Shown here: piece by piece, positions 1 through 8,309 of the stretch
Numbering within the stretch: position 1 is the first letter of the stretch
Layout: every line of letters starts with the position of its first letter
Translations under genes and position numbers: made by a program
Origin: an uncultured Pseudomonadota bacterium
GTDB taxonomy: Bacteria; Myxococcota_A; UBA796; GCA-2862545
Reading direction: 5' to 3'
Length of the DNA stretch: 64,000 bases
NCBI GenBank assembly: GCA_903861005.1
Contig: CAIOSP010000181.1
Coordinates: 22,960 to 86,959 of the forward strand
The notes under the pieces: generated by a model
What the model saw: only the letters and a program-made list of their open reading frames with translations
Told to the model about the DNA's origin: nothing
The model's database searches: none

Positions 1-1140
1 GTCGGCGGCGGTGACGAAGGCCTCGTCGAGGATCTCCTCCGCCCAGGGCTCCTCGCGCATCACCACGAGGCGACCGAGCAGCAGCACGGCCGGGCCATGC
101 GTGTGGGCCGGGCCCTCCATGCGCAGGCGGCGGATGTACTTCTCGGCCTCGTCGTGGTGGCCGAGGTCGATCTCGAGCCCGGCGAGCGACAGCACCAGGT
201 TCCACGGCACACGACGCGCCTCGAACAGCGTGCTGCGCGTGACCATGTCGGCGAGGACGTCGCGGGCGCGGGTGCGCTTGCCGCGACGGGCGAGGCTGTC
301 GGCCAGGGCCGACGTGGCCATCATCAGCAGGTCGAACTCGGCGCTGGCGCGCACCTCGTGGACGCGCTCTTCGAGCAGGCGCTCGAGCTCGCGCTCCCAC
401 TGCTCGGGCTCGGGGAAGGAGCGGGCGAGGCTGGCGAAGACCTCAGGGTCCAGGATCGGGGCGCCGGGCCACGGCAGAGGCAGGCGGACCTGGTGGAGGG
501 CGCACAGCCACGCGCGGCGGCTGGCGACGCGATCCGTGACGGCCAGGGCGTCGCCGAGGCGCTGCCACGCGAGGACGTTGGTGGGGTCGGCCTGGGTGGC
601 GCGCTCCAGCAAAGGCGCCGCGTCTTCCGGGCGACCGGCGCTCAGCGCGCGCAGGCCGGCGTGCAGCAGCTGCCAGGAGTCGTCGGCGTCCGCCTCGTAG
701 CGGATGGCGTCGCGGTCCTCGGCGCGGGACGCGCGGGCGTCCATCACGTCGAGCGTGGCGTCGAACCAGCCCTGGAAGGTGGCGTGGAGCGGCTCCAGGT
801 TGTCGCCGTCCCACGTGCCGAAGGCGTGGCGACCATCATGGTTGCGGCCAAACGCCCACTGCGGGCCGTCCGGCTGGTCCGCGAACAGGATGACCGTGCG
901 CGCGCCGTCGGACGCCACGGTGATCTCGGACGTGCTGCGCAGGCGGAGCGCGCCGCGGAACAACTCGGCGCCGTTGTGCCGGGTGAGCAGCTCGCGCAGC
1001 CCATGCGGAAGCCTGCGGCCAAGGTGCGACTCAAGGGCCGCGATGGCGTCCGGCGTGGCCGGTTCGGCCAACAGATGCACGTCCCGCCGGTACTTGTGCA
1101 GCACCCGGTCGAGGTTGGCGAAGGGGTCGGGTGTGGCCAT
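1..1140 (-). CDS. SMI1/KNR4-like protein with TPR-like C-terminus (3' end outside window)
   Basis: Reading the minus strand from the ATG at 1140 gives 380 codons without a stop; the gene runs off the left edge. Residues about 20-120 resemble the SMI1/KNR4 (SUKH) fold: a helical start, then LPHGLRELLTRHNGAELF, followed by beta-rich sequence ending near FQGWFDATLDVMDARASRAE. From about residue 155 the sequence is helical and TPR-like (AGLRALSAGRPEDAAPLLER, then DPTNVLAWQRLGDALA). SUKH proteins are often immunity or regulatory proteins, but no partner toxin is visible here. A plus-strand reading of the same DNA is low-complexity and Arg/Gly-rich, so the minus strand is the coding one. The family call is by eye and the function is unknown. 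Confidence 0.72.
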   Translation of the reverse strand, partial: MATPDPFANLDRVLHKYRRDVHLLAEPATPDAIAALESHLGRRLPHGLRELLTRHNGAELFRGALRLRSTSEITVASDGARTVILFADQPDGPQWAFGRNHDGRHAFGTWDGDNLEPLHATFQGWFDATLDVMDARASRAEDRDAIRYEADADDSWQLLHAGLRALSAGRPEDAAPLLERATQADPTNVLAWQRLGDALAVTDRVASRRAWLCALHQVRLPLPWPGAPILDPEVFASLARSFPEPEQWERELERLLEERVHEVRASAEFDLLMMATSALADSLARRGKRTRARDVLADMVTRSTLFEARRVPWNLVLSLAGLEIDLGHHDEAEKYIRRLRMEGPAHTHGPAVLLLGRLVVMREEPWAEEILDEAFVTAAD

Positions 1141-1292
1141 CGGCGCCGCGGGGTGGGGTGGGGGAGTTGGGCTCCTATCCTGATGCGCGCGCCGTGCGCC
1201 CATCCAAGGTGCGCTCTCGCAAATCAGGCCCCTGCAGCGGGTCCGCGCCCGTTGGAACGACGGCGAGGGAGCGGGCAGGCCGCTCCAGCGCC

Positions 1293-1541
1293 CTAGCGCG
1301 CGGGCATGGTGGGCGGCTCGAAGACGTGGGTGCCGCGGTCCATGGTCTCCAGGCGGCGGACGGTGTCGCCGGCGTGGTGGGCCATACGCTCGAACAGGCG
1401 ACCGGCGGCCTTCAGGGCCGCGACGGTGTCGTCCATCTCGTCGTCCTGCCAGGGGAGGACGAGGATGCCTGCCGCGGCGATCGACACGAGGACGCCGGAG
1501 AAGGACGCGAGGAAGAAGAAGTCGAGAAGGTGGCCAGTCAT
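1293..1541 (-). CDS. small single-span membrane protein, unknown
   Basis: 82 residues. The ATG at 1541 has a clear GGAGG six bases upstream, so I prefer it to longer in-frame starts, which would run back through the promoter. Residues 6-30 form one hydrophobic helix (LLDFFFLASFSGVLVSIAAA), followed by a charged helical cytoplasmic or periplasmic tail (DDEMDDTVAALKAAGRLFER). It resembles no family I can name. It is divergent from the WYL regulator at 1715, with a sigma70-like promoter and a dyad in between, so it may be a regulatory target of that protein. Confidence 0.7.
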   Translation of the reverse strand: MTGHLLDFFFLASFSGVLVSIAAAGILVLPWQDDEMDDTVAALKAAGRLFERMAHHAGDTVRRLETMDRGTHVFEPPTMPAR

Positions 1542-1563
1542 GGGTGCCTCCGCAGTGGGACCA

Positions 1564-1592
1564 CGATAACAGAACGGATGTTCACGTGTCAA
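1564..1592 (-). promoter_or_regulatory. sigma70-type promoter for the small membrane protein
   Basis: On the minus strand a perfect -35 box TTGACA (1592-1587) is followed by a 17-bp spacer and a -10-like TTATCG (1569-1564). The predicted transcript would start near 1557, leaving a short leader that carries the GGAGG of the gene starting at 1541. This is one of only two perfect TTGACA boxes I noticed in intergenic DNA of the window. Confidence 0.6.
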
Positions 1593-1595
1593 GTG
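1583..1595. promoter_or_regulatory. 13-bp dyad overlapping the -35 box, possible operator
   Basis: CACGTGTCAAGTG is an imperfect palindrome (five of six pairs match around a central T). It covers the -35 box of the minus-strand promoter and lies 120 bp upstream of the divergent WYL regulator. The position suits a repressor site. The assignment to the WYL protein is inference. Confidence 0.35.
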
Positions 1596-1714
1596 TTCAG
1601 TATCGGATGCCGTCGGAGGTCCTTTCCGGCGGGTCATCCACAGCATGACACGCTACGGGGGCAAAAATTGTCCGCTTCACAAGAGTTTCCGGGTCGTGGT
1701 CGGGGAGGTCGGTC

Positions 1715-2689
1715 TTGAACAAGGCGCAGAAGCTGGTGGAGATGATGGAGTTGGTGCGGCGCGCGGGCGGCGTTCGCGCTGCGGAATTGCGAAATCGTTT
1801 CGATCTCGACGCGCGCTCGCTGCGTCGCTACCTCGCGGACCTGCGCACCCTGGGCGTCCCTTTGGTGGATGACGGCCGTGGGGATGAGCGCGTGGTGTCG
1901 GTCGAGCCGCGCTGGCGGCGTTCAGGCGTGCAGATGTCGCTGGCCGAGGTCCTGTCGCTGCACTTTGGCCGCAAGCTGTTCACGTTCCTGAACGGCACGT
2001 CCTTCAGCCAGGACATGGACGACGCCATCGAGCGCCTTGAGCCCGCCATCTCCCGCACCCACAAGGAGCTGTCGCGGCAGCTGGACCGCAAGTTCCTGGC
2101 CGTGCCCGAGCACGCCAAGGACTACACGGGTGACCCGTCGGACGTGATCGATGACCTGGTGTCGGCGCTGGTCTTCGACAACCCGGTGGAGGTCCGGTAC
2201 CAGAACGCGCAGGGCGTGACACGCCGTTACCGGCTTCGTCCCTACACGCTCGCGGTGTACCGCCAGGGCCTGTACGTGTTCGCGTTCGACGAGGAGGCGG
2301 GCCAGGTCAAGACCTTCGCGGTCGAGCGCATCGCCGAACTGGTGCGCGTGTGGAACGACAAGTTCGAGATCCCGCCCGACTGGGACCCCAACATCCACCT
2401 CAAGCACGCGTTCGGGATCATCATCGGCCCGCCGGTGCGCGTACGGCTGGCCTTCGCACCGGAGACCCGCACCTTCGTCCGCGAGCGCCGCTGGCACCCG
2501 TCCCAGCAGCTTCAGGTGCGGCCGGACGGCTGGCTTGAGCTGACGCTGGACGTGGCGCTGAACTTCGAGCTGGTGTCGTGGGTGCGCAGCTTTGGTCCGG
2601 ACGTTCGGGCGCTTGAGCCCGCGGCGCTGGTGGAGCAGCTTCGGTCCGATCTGGTGCGCACCGCGCGCCTGTACGACCGCGAGTCCTGA
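1715..2689 (+). CDS. WYL-domain transcriptional regulator
   Basis: 324 residues with the usual layout of HTH-WYL-WCX regulators. An N-terminal winged helix-turn-helix spans residues 1-60 (KAQKLVEMMELVRRAGGVRA, then FDLDARSLRRYLADLRTLGV). A WYL domain lies at about 140-220 (VEVRYQNAQGVTRRYRLRPY, LYVFAFDEE, KTFAVERIAEL), and a C-terminal extension follows with VRVRLAFAPE and WLELTLDVALNFELVSWV. The start is TTG at 1715 with GGGGAGG eight bases upstream. Members of this family bind DNA and sense ligands, often nucleotides or nucleic acid, and commonly control DNA-damage or defence genes. The next gene starts 4 bp after its stop. Confidence 0.85.
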   Translation: MNKAQKLVEMMELVRRAGGVRAAELRNRFDLDARSLRRYLADLRTLGVPLVDDGRGDERVVSVEPRWRRSGVQMSLAEVLSLHFGRKLFTFLNGTSFSQDMDDAIERLEPAISRTHKELSRQLDRKFLAVPEHAKDYTGDPSDVIDDLVSALVFDNPVEVRYQNAQGVTRRYRLRPYTLAVYRQGLYVFAFDEEAGQVKTFAVERIAELVRVWNDKFEIPPDWDPNIHLKHAFGIIIGPPVRVRLAFAPETRTFVRERRWHPSQQLQVRPDGWLELTLDVALNFELVSWVRSFGPDVRALEPAALVEQLRSDLVRTARLYDRES

Positions 2690-2693
2690 TCCC

Positions 2694-3590
2694 GTGAAGA
2701 GCGCGCCCCTGCTCGGCCTGCCGTGGTCCTCGCTTGAGGAGGCGCGCGAGGATCACGCCGGCTGGTTCGGCCCGCACGCGCTGGATCAGGCCTCTCACGA
2801 TCGCTCGCTGGCCGAGGTGTCTGCGGCGCTGGAGAGCGTGGAGCGTGGCGTGGTGCCTGACCTGCCCACGCTCCGCGCGGCCACCGCGCGGCTCGGACTT
2901 CGCGCCGCGCCGCCGGTGAGCGCCCAGGTGGTGACGCGCGCGGTCGACGTCGCGGCCACCGACGAGCTCGTCCGGGTGACGCTCGACTACGAGCCCGACG
3001 CGGGCGAGCTCGCGCTGGAGGCGGTGCTCGGTCCTTGGGCGCCTCGCCTGGACCTGCGAAAGCCGCTGCACCGCCGCGCGTGGATCGCCGCGGTGGCGGT
3101 GGCGGCGTTCGCCGATCACCCGGGGACGGACCACCCGCCGATGCGGTCTTGGGTGCTCGACCGCAAACGCAATCGGCTGGATGCGTACCGACAGCGCATG
3201 CTCGCCATGTCGAACACGCCGCCCGCGCCGTGGCGGCTGGTGGCGCAGGCGGGAGGTGGCTGGACGGTCGCGCCGCTGCTCCCGATGCACGCGGACTGGG
3301 TGCCGTCAGGCCCCGTCGATCTGTCCGAGGCGGGCGCGGTGGACGGGGAGCTTGCGCCCGGGGCGCTGCTGTGGGCGCGTCTGGTGCCCACCACCACCGG
3401 TCACGTCGCGCGGGCCGCGCTGGTGCTGCCGCGCGTCCCGCCGCGCGAGCTGCTGATGGGCTCGATCGTGCAGGTGGGGCTTGCCTCGTCCACGTCCGGC
3501 CGCGCGCTCAAGCTGGAGGATCTGCTGCGGCTGTGCGGACACAGGCTGATCCGCTCAAGCCACGTCTGGCACGCGGTCAGTGGAACGTGA
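2694..3590 (+). CDS. unknown protein coupled to the WYL regulator
   Basis: 298 residues from the GTG at 2694, which lies 4 bp after the stop of the WYL regulator, so the two are probably co-translated. No signal peptide, membrane span or catalytic motif is evident. The sequence is rich in short hydrophobic strands (VRVTLDYEPDAGELALEAVL, WRLVAQAGGGWTVAPLLP) and ends in a basic helix (LEDLLRLCGHRLIRSS). It may work with the regulator, but I recognise no family. Its last 14 bases overlap tail-to-tail with the convergent gene ending at 3577. Confidence 0.68.
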   Translation: MKSAPLLGLPWSSLEEAREDHAGWFGPHALDQASHDRSLAEVSAALESVERGVVPDLPTLRAATARLGLRAAPPVSAQVVTRAVDVAATDELVRVTLDYEPDAGELALEAVLGPWAPRLDLRKPLHRRAWIAAVAVAAFADHPGTDHPPMRSWVLDRKRNRLDAYRQRMLAMSNTPPAPWRLVAQAGGGWTVAPLLPMHADWVPSGPVDLSEAGAVDGELAPGALLWARLVPTTTGHVARAALVLPRVPPRELLMGSIVQVGLASSTSGRALKLEDLLRLCGHRLIRSSHVWHAVSGT

Positions 3591-3993
3591 TCTTGCGGAT
3601 CTTCTCGACCTCGATCTTGTAGTTCCCGAACACCGCCGCGCCGTAGCAAGGCACGTCCCGCTCCACGATCACGCGCACCGTGGTGCCGTCCTTCAGCGTG
3701 GCCAGCGCCACCCGGCGGGTCTCGTCGTTGGTGGGCTCGACGCGCACGGTGGCGATCTTCTCGAACGGCACGGCGACCTGCGCCTCGCCGATCATGCCCG
3801 CCAGGTAGACGTCGCCGTCGAAGGTGACGTGCGTCACGTCCATCACCGTGCCCGACACGTCCTCGACCGTGGCCGAGAATTCCGCGGAGGGGACGGGGAT
3901 GCGGGTGGGCGTGTCTCCGCCCAGGCCCATGGCGAGGGCGGCCGCCGGGGCGGCGAGGGCAAGGGACAAGACGAGCGCGCGCTTGCGCGACAT
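3577..3993 (-). CDS. exported protein, unknown
   Basis: 138 residues from ATG at 3993. The N-terminus MSRKRALVLSLALAAPAAALA is a typical Sec signal peptide. The mature part is small and beta-rich (FSATVEDVSGTVMDVTHVTF, EAQVAVPFEKIATVRV, ALATLKDGTTVRVIVER) and has one Cys (VPCYGA). Such a short beta-rich periplasmic domain may bind a ligand or partner, but no family is recognised. It is expressed alone from a promoter at 4045-4017. Confidence 0.7.
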   Translation of the reverse strand: MSRKRALVLSLALAAPAAALAMGLGGDTPTRIPVPSAEFSATVEDVSGTVMDVTHVTFDGDVYLAGMIGEAQVAVPFEKIATVRVEPTNDETRRVALATLKDGTTVRVIVERDVPCYGAAVFGNYKIEVEKIRKITFH

Positions 3994-4016
3994 GGAGAAC
4001 TCCGGCGGAGGATCGG

Positions 4017-4045
4017 GGCGTACGCGGGGCCATCCCCCGTGTCAA
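4017..4045 (-). promoter_or_regulatory. sigma70-type promoter for the exported protein
   Basis: The minus strand carries a perfect TTGACA (4045-4040), a 17-bp spacer and a weak -10 TACGCC (4022-4017), upstream of the ATG at 3993. The -35 is convincing and the -10 is poor. Confidence 0.4.
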
Positions 4046-4123
4046 GCGGCCGATAGCCGCCGCCCCCGGCGTGCGTTACCCGCGGCCACCCGCGAGCCTG
4101 CGCTCGCGCGTCGGTGACGCGCT

Positions 4124-5053
4124 TTGTCCGACCGTCCCCTCGTCTTCCAAGGCTCCGACTCGGTCCCGCCTCACGCGCGCGGCGCCGTGGTGACCATCGG
4201 CAACTTCGACGGGGTCCACCTGGGTCACCGCGCCCTGCTCGCCGCGGCGCGGCAGCTCGCGGGCGACGGCCAGGTGTGTGCGTTCACGTTCAACCCGTCG
4301 CCGCGCGACGTCCTGGCGCCGCCGGACAAGCGGCAACCGCTCCTTCAGCCGATCGACGAGCGGGTCGACGCGCTGCTCCGGTGCGGCGCCGATCAAGTGG
4401 TCGTCGAGCCCTTCGACCGGGCGATGGCCGCGCTGGAGGCCGCCGACTTCTGCATTGAGATCCTGCGCCGTCGCCTGGGGGCCAGCGGCGTGGTCGTCGG
4501 CTGGGACTTCCGCTTTGGGCACGGCCGCGCAGGCGACGCCGGCGTCATCGAGCGCGTCCTGGGCCTGCCCGTCGTGCAGGTCGGCGGGGTTGAGGTTGAT
4601 GGCGTCGTGGTGAGCAGCTCCCGTGTGCGCCGCTGCCTGGCCGACGGCGACGTGGCGCTCGCGGCCCGCCTGCTCGGTCGCCCGCATGACGTCGCCGGCG
4701 TGGTCGAGCACGGCGATCAGCGCGGTCGCACCCTCGGCTTCCCCACGGCGAACGTCGGCGTGACCGGCGGCCTGGTCCCGGCCCACGGCGTGTACGCGGT
4801 GCGAGCCCTGGTGGGCGGCGTGGTTCGGCCCGGCGTGGCGAATGTCGGCACGCGGCCTACGTTCCACGGCACCGGCGTTCGGGTCGAGGTCCACCTGTTC
4901 GACTTCGCGGGCGACCTGTACGACGAGCCCATTCGCGTGGACTTCATCGAACGCGTGCGCGAGGAGCGGCCGTTCCCGGGCCTGGACGCGCTGGTCGACC
5001 AGATCCGCGCGGACGCGGACTTTGCGCGTGCCGTGCTGGCGGAGCGCCCGTGA
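4124..5053 (+). CDS. ribF: bifunctional riboflavin kinase / FMN adenylyltransferase
   Basis: 309 residues, the normal length for RibF. It phosphorylates riboflavin to FMN and adenylylates FMN to FAD in the cytoplasm. The N-terminal nucleotidyltransferase half shows TIGNFDGVHLGHRALL and FTFNPSPRDVL, then VVGWDFRFGHGRAGD and SSSRVRRCLADGDVALAARL. The C-terminal kinase half shows GRTLGFPTANV, YAVRALVGG, GVANVGTRPTF and EVHLFDFAGDLYDEPI. The start is TTG at 4124, since the nearby GTG at 4113 is out of frame. It overlaps aroE by 4 bp (GTGA), so the two are co-translated. Confidence 0.93.
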   Translation: MSDRPLVFQGSDSVPPHARGAVVTIGNFDGVHLGHRALLAAARQLAGDGQVCAFTFNPSPRDVLAPPDKRQPLLQPIDERVDALLRCGADQVVVEPFDRAMAALEAADFCIEILRRRLGASGVVVGWDFRFGHGRAGDAGVIERVLGLPVVQVGGVEVDGVVVSSSRVRRCLADGDVALAARLLGRPHDVAGVVEHGDQRGRTLGFPTANVGVTGGLVPAHGVYAVRALVGGVVRPGVANVGTRPTFHGTGVRVEVHLFDFAGDLYDEPIRVDFIERVREERPFPGLDALVDQIRADADFARAVLAERP

Positions 5054-5889
5054 TCACCGGTCGCACACGGACCTTCGCGCTGCTCGGGCACCCGGTCGCG
5101 CACAGCCGGAGCCCCGAGCTTCACAACGTCTGGTTCGCCGAGCACAATGTGGACGCCCGCTACGTCGCGCTCGACGTCGACCCGGCCCGCGCCGATCAGG
5201 TGGTGGCCGCCCTGCGCACCCTGCCGCTCGCGGGCGTGAACCTCACCATCCCGTTCAAGGAGGCGGTGGTGCCCGCGCTGGACGCGGTGGAGGGCTTCGC
5301 CGCCCAGGTGGGCGCGGTGAACACCGTGGTGCGCGAGGGCGACCGCCTGATCGGCCACAACACGGACGGCCTGGGCTTCCTGGCGGGCCTCCGGGCCGAG
5401 TTCGGCGACCGGGTGACGGGGGCGCGGGTGCTTGTGCTCGGCGCGGGCGGCGCGGGCTTGGGCGTGGGCGCGGCCTGCGCGTCGGCGGGGGCGCGGTCGG
5501 TGACCTGGCTCAACCGCGACGTGACGCGGGCGCAGGCGGCCTGCGATCGGACCACCACCCACTGGCCGGGCGTCGCCGTCGACGCGGGCGCGCTCGACGC
5601 GGCGGCCTTTGCGGCGCGGGCGGCGGAGGTCGACCTAGTCATCGCGGCCACGTCAGGGGGCGCCGCGGACACGCTGGCGTCGTTCGACGTCGACTTGCTT
5701 CGCCCAGACGCGGTGTGGTGCGACCTGAACTACTGGATGTCCGCGCCGCCCTCGTTGGCCAGGCTGCGGGCGCGTGGCGTGGCGGTCCAGTCGGGCATGC
5801 CCATGCTGGTGTATCAGGCGGCGGAGGCCTTCCGTCTCTTCACGGGTTTGACGGTGGACGCGGCGGGCGCGCTGCGTCGGATGGTTTAG
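5050..5889 (+). CDS. aroE: shikimate dehydrogenase
   Basis: 279 residues, GTG start within the ribF stop. AroE reduces 3-dehydroshikimate with NADPH in the aromatic amino acid pathway. Visible hallmarks are the substrate-binding HPVAHSRSPELHN near the N-terminus, the catalytic Lys in VNLTIPFKEAV, the Asn/Asp pair in GHNTDGLGFL, the nucleotide-binding LVLGAGGAGLGVG and the following WLNRD. The Gly loop GAGGAG differs slightly from the more usual GAGGA(A/S). Coupling to ribF is not functionally obvious. The FHA cluster begins 23 bp downstream. Confidence 0.92.
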   Translation: MITGRTRTFALLGHPVAHSRSPELHNVWFAEHNVDARYVALDVDPARADQVVAALRTLPLAGVNLTIPFKEAVVPALDAVEGFAAQVGAVNTVVREGDRLIGHNTDGLGFLAGLRAEFGDRVTGARVLVLGAGGAGLGVGAACASAGARSVTWLNRDVTRAQAACDRTTTHWPGVAVDAGALDAAAFAARAAEVDLVIAATSGGAADTLASFDVDLLRPDAVWCDLNYWMSAPPSLARLRARGVAVQSGMPMLVYQAAEAFRLFTGLTVDAAGALRRMV

Positions 5890-5912
5890 ACTGCAAGCAG
5901 GGGTGAGTTCGG

Positions 5913-6293
5913 ATGTCGGACAGGCTGGTGCTCTTCGGAACGTCGGGGGTCGTCGCGGGGCGGGTCATCCCGATCGCGGACGGGGACACGAGCGTCGGCC
6001 GGGCGCCAGAGAACGGCTTGGTGCTGGATCAAGATGGTGTGTCCCGCTTCCACGCCCGCCTGCGCTACGACAACGGCACCCTCTGGATCCAGGAGGCTGG
6101 GTCGCGCAATGGGGTGTTCGTGAACGGTCAACGCATCGCCGACCACAAGGCGTTACGCGTGGGCGACGTGGTCCGGATCGCGGACTGTGAGCTCGAGGTG
6201 CGGTGGGACACCCCTGAACCCGCCCCTCAAACCCCGCCTTCGGCCTCGGAGTCGGAAGGCAAGACGCAGCGGCGCCGTTGGTTCTGGCGATGA
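5913..6293 (+). CDS. single FHA-domain protein
   Basis: 126 residues. The FHA fold occupies residues 5-95: SVGRAPENGLVLDQDGVSRFHARL contains the GR, S and H residues that read phosphothreonine, and GSRNGVFVNGQRI supplies the N-G pair. A short Pro/Ser/Glu-rich tail ends in the basic RRRWFWR, possibly a membrane or nucleic-acid contact. FHA domains bind phosphothreonine peptides made by Hanks kinases, two of which are encoded further along this window. It heads a four-gene run with the tandem-FHA protein, a repeat protein and an AAA ATPase. Confidence 0.88.
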   Translation: MSDRLVLFGTSGVVAGRVIPIADGDTSVGRAPENGLVLDQDGVSRFHARLRYDNGTLWIQEAGSRNGVFVNGQRIADHKALRVGDVVRIADCELEVRWDTPEPAPQTPPSASESEGKTQRRRWFWR

Positions 6294-6303
6294 GGAGCGA
6301 CTC

Positions 6304-7197
6304 ATGATCGAGCTGGTGATTCGTAGGGAGGGCGAGGCCGAGCGCAAGCTCAAGCTCGCCGATGGCGCGTTCGGCATCGGTCGCCAGGAAGGCAATGAGA
6401 TCCGCCTCGACGACAAGGAGGTGTCGCGCAAGCACGCCCGCCTGCTCGTCGACGGCGAGCTGGTCGTGGTCGAGGACCTCGGCAGCGGCAACGGCACCTT
6501 CGTCGACGGCACCCAGGTCACCAACGGCGTGGTCGCGTTGGGCGCGGTGATCGAGATCCTCCCGTTCACCATGCTGCTCCAGCGGGCAGACACGGTCGAG
6601 CAGCCCGGCGCCGAGCTGGTCGGCGTGGACGGCCCCGACGCGGGCAAGCGCTTCCCGCTGCGCGGCACCAGCGCGTCGATCGGCCGCGGCGCCGACCAGG
6701 ACGTGCACCTCGACGACAAGGGCGCCTCGCGCGCGCACGCCCGGCTGGTCCGCCGCGGCACCACGTGGTCGCTGGTCGACAACGACAGCGCCAACGGCGT
6801 GTTCCTCAACGACGAGCAGGTGTCTGACGCGGCGCTCCGCCACGGCGATCTGGTCGCCCTGGGCAATTCGGTCCTCCGCTTCGAGCTGACCGGCGGCGCG
6901 TCGGCGCCCGCGCCGGCCCCTGCGCCCAAGCCCAAGCCCGTCGCCGTTGCGGTCTCCGTGCCGGCGCCCACGCCTGCTCCGGCGCCGGCTCCGATCCCCG
7001 CGCCCGCTCCGGTCCCCACGCCTGCGCCTCCGCCCGCGCCCGTGGTCCGCGCGCCGGTGCTCCCCGTGCAGTCGCGCATGAACCAGCCGGCCGTCGCGCA
7101 GGACAACACGGTGATGTGGATCCTCGTGGGCATCCTGGTCGTGGGCTCGCTCGTCACCTGTGGCGGCGTGTTCGCCTTCCTGGCGATGCCGCGGTGA
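6304..7197 (+). CDS. tandem FHA-domain membrane protein
   Basis: 297 residues from the ATG at 6304, chosen because GAGGAG precedes it. The first FHA domain (about 15-90) shows GIGRQEGNEIRLDDKEVSRK and GSGNGTFVDG. The second (about 110-190) shows IGRGADQDVHLDDKGASRAH and DSANGVFLND. Both keep the Arg, Ser, His and Asn used for phosphothreonine binding. A Pro/Ala-rich tether (about 200-255) leads to a C-terminal membrane helix (MWILVGILVVGSLVTCGGV), so the FHA domains are tail-anchored and likely cytoplasmic. The following gene overlaps its stop by 4 bp (GTGA). Confidence 0.88.
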   Translation: MIELVIRREGEAERKLKLADGAFGIGRQEGNEIRLDDKEVSRKHARLLVDGELVVVEDLGSGNGTFVDGTQVTNGVVALGAVIEILPFTMLLQRADTVEQPGAELVGVDGPDAGKRFPLRGTSASIGRGADQDVHLDDKGASRAHARLVRRGTTWSLVDNDSANGVFLNDEQVSDAALRHGDLVALGNSVLRFELTGGASAPAPAPAPKPKPVAVAVSVPAPTPAPAPAPIPAPAPVPTPAPPPAPVVRAPVLPVQSRMNQPAVAQDNTVMWILVGILVVGSLVTCGGVFAFLAMPR

Positions 7198-8309
7198 ACC
7201 GCCTCCTGCCGGTCGCGTGCGCGGTCGGCATGGCATGTCGGCCGATCTCTCAGCTGCCGCTGGACACCACGCTGCCGGACGGCGAGCCTCTGGCCGCAGC
7301 ACCCCCGCTCGACATCCTCAAGAAGCTGGCGGCCGACACCGACCCGGACACCCGCGCTATCGCGCTGACCGGGCTGGCCCGCGCCCCCGCGCTGGCCGCT
7401 GAGCGCGGCGCCTGGGTGGAGCGCGCCCTGTACGACCCGGACCCCTGGGTGCAGCGCGCCATGGTCGCGAGCGGCCTGGATGACGCCACGCTCGACGCCT
7501 ACGCGGTGCAGCGCTCGGCGGACGCCACGACCCGCGCGTCCGTCGCGTTTGACCGCCTGGCCCACGGCGCCACCTTCCCGCTCGACACGTTCGATGTGGG
7601 ATCGGGCACCGCCAAGGCCGACCGCGCGCCGCTCGGGCTGGTGCGCGTGGCGCTTGGGGACGAGGCCGCCAAGGCGACGGTCGCCAGCACCATCGATCAC
7701 GGCGACCTGCGCGACGACGTCATGCTCCTGGGCACCATCGCCACGCACGGCTGGCCGGAGCTGGCCGCGGCCTTGGTGGGCGCCGAGCGCTGGGTCGAGC
7801 CGGACGCGATCGCCCGCATGCAGGTGGTGCGCGCCCGCCTGGGTGATCCGGACGCCCGCGCCGCTTGGCGTTCGTCGGTGCGCGCGGACGCGTCCGTGGG
7901 CTGGGATCTGGCGGAGCTGATCGCCGCGCTGCCGGACGCCGATCGCGCCGAGCTGGCCCGAGACCTGTCGACGGTGGGGGACAAGCCCCTGCGCGATGCG
8001 CTCGCCGTGCTGGTCCACCCGTCGGCCGCCGCCGTTCGCCACGCGATCGAGAGCGACGACCCCACCGCCCGCGAGCTGGGCTTTCAGCGCCTGAAGATGC
8101 TGCCCGACGCGGACGCCATCGAGCTGGTGCGCCGCGTGCTCCGCGCTGACGACCCCTGGACCTGGGCCTCGGCCTCGCGGGCCGTGTCGGAGACCGGGCT
8201 GTGCGCGCTACAGGACACGTTCGCCACTCGCCTTCAGGACGATCGCAACCAGGTGCGCGCGGCGGCCGCCGCGGTGGTCGCGCGCTGTGACACGGGGAAC
8301 GCGCCATGA
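7194..8309 (+). CDS. alpha-helical repeat protein with lipoprotein-like N-terminus
   Basis: 371 residues from GTG at 7194, coupled by GTGA overlap to the tandem-FHA gene. The N-terminus MNRLLPVACAVGMACRP looks like a weak lipobox (GMAC). The rest is Ala-rich helical repeats spaced about 30 residues apart, such as DILKKLAADTDPDTRAIALT and DPWVQRAMVASGLDDATLD, consistent with HEAT-like repeats. No catalytic motif is visible. Its place between an FHA membrane protein and an AAA ATPase suggests a scaffold or adaptor of the same machine. The export call is uncertain. Confidence 0.65.
   Translation: MNRLLPVACAVGMACRPISQLPLDTTLPDGEPLAAAPPLDILKKLAADTDPDTRAIALTGLARAPALAAERGAWVERALYDPDPWVQRAMVASGLDDATLDAYAVQRSADATTRASVAFDRLAHGATFPLDTFDVGSGTAKADRAPLGLVRVALGDEAAKATVASTIDHGDLRDDVMLLGTIATHGWPELAAALVGAERWVEPDAIARMQVVRARLGDPDARAAWRSSVRADASVGWDLAELIAALPDADRAELARDLSTVGDKPLRDALAVLVHPSAAAVRHAIESDDPTARELGFQRLKMLPDADAIELVRRVLRADDPWTWASASRAVSETGLCALQDTFATRLQDDRNQVRAAAAAVVARCDTGNAP

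Noticed and set aside
97..1296. 399-residue plus-strand open frame
   Set aside because: It is Arg/Gly/Ala-rich antisense to a coherent SMI1/KNR4-TPR protein on the minus strand.
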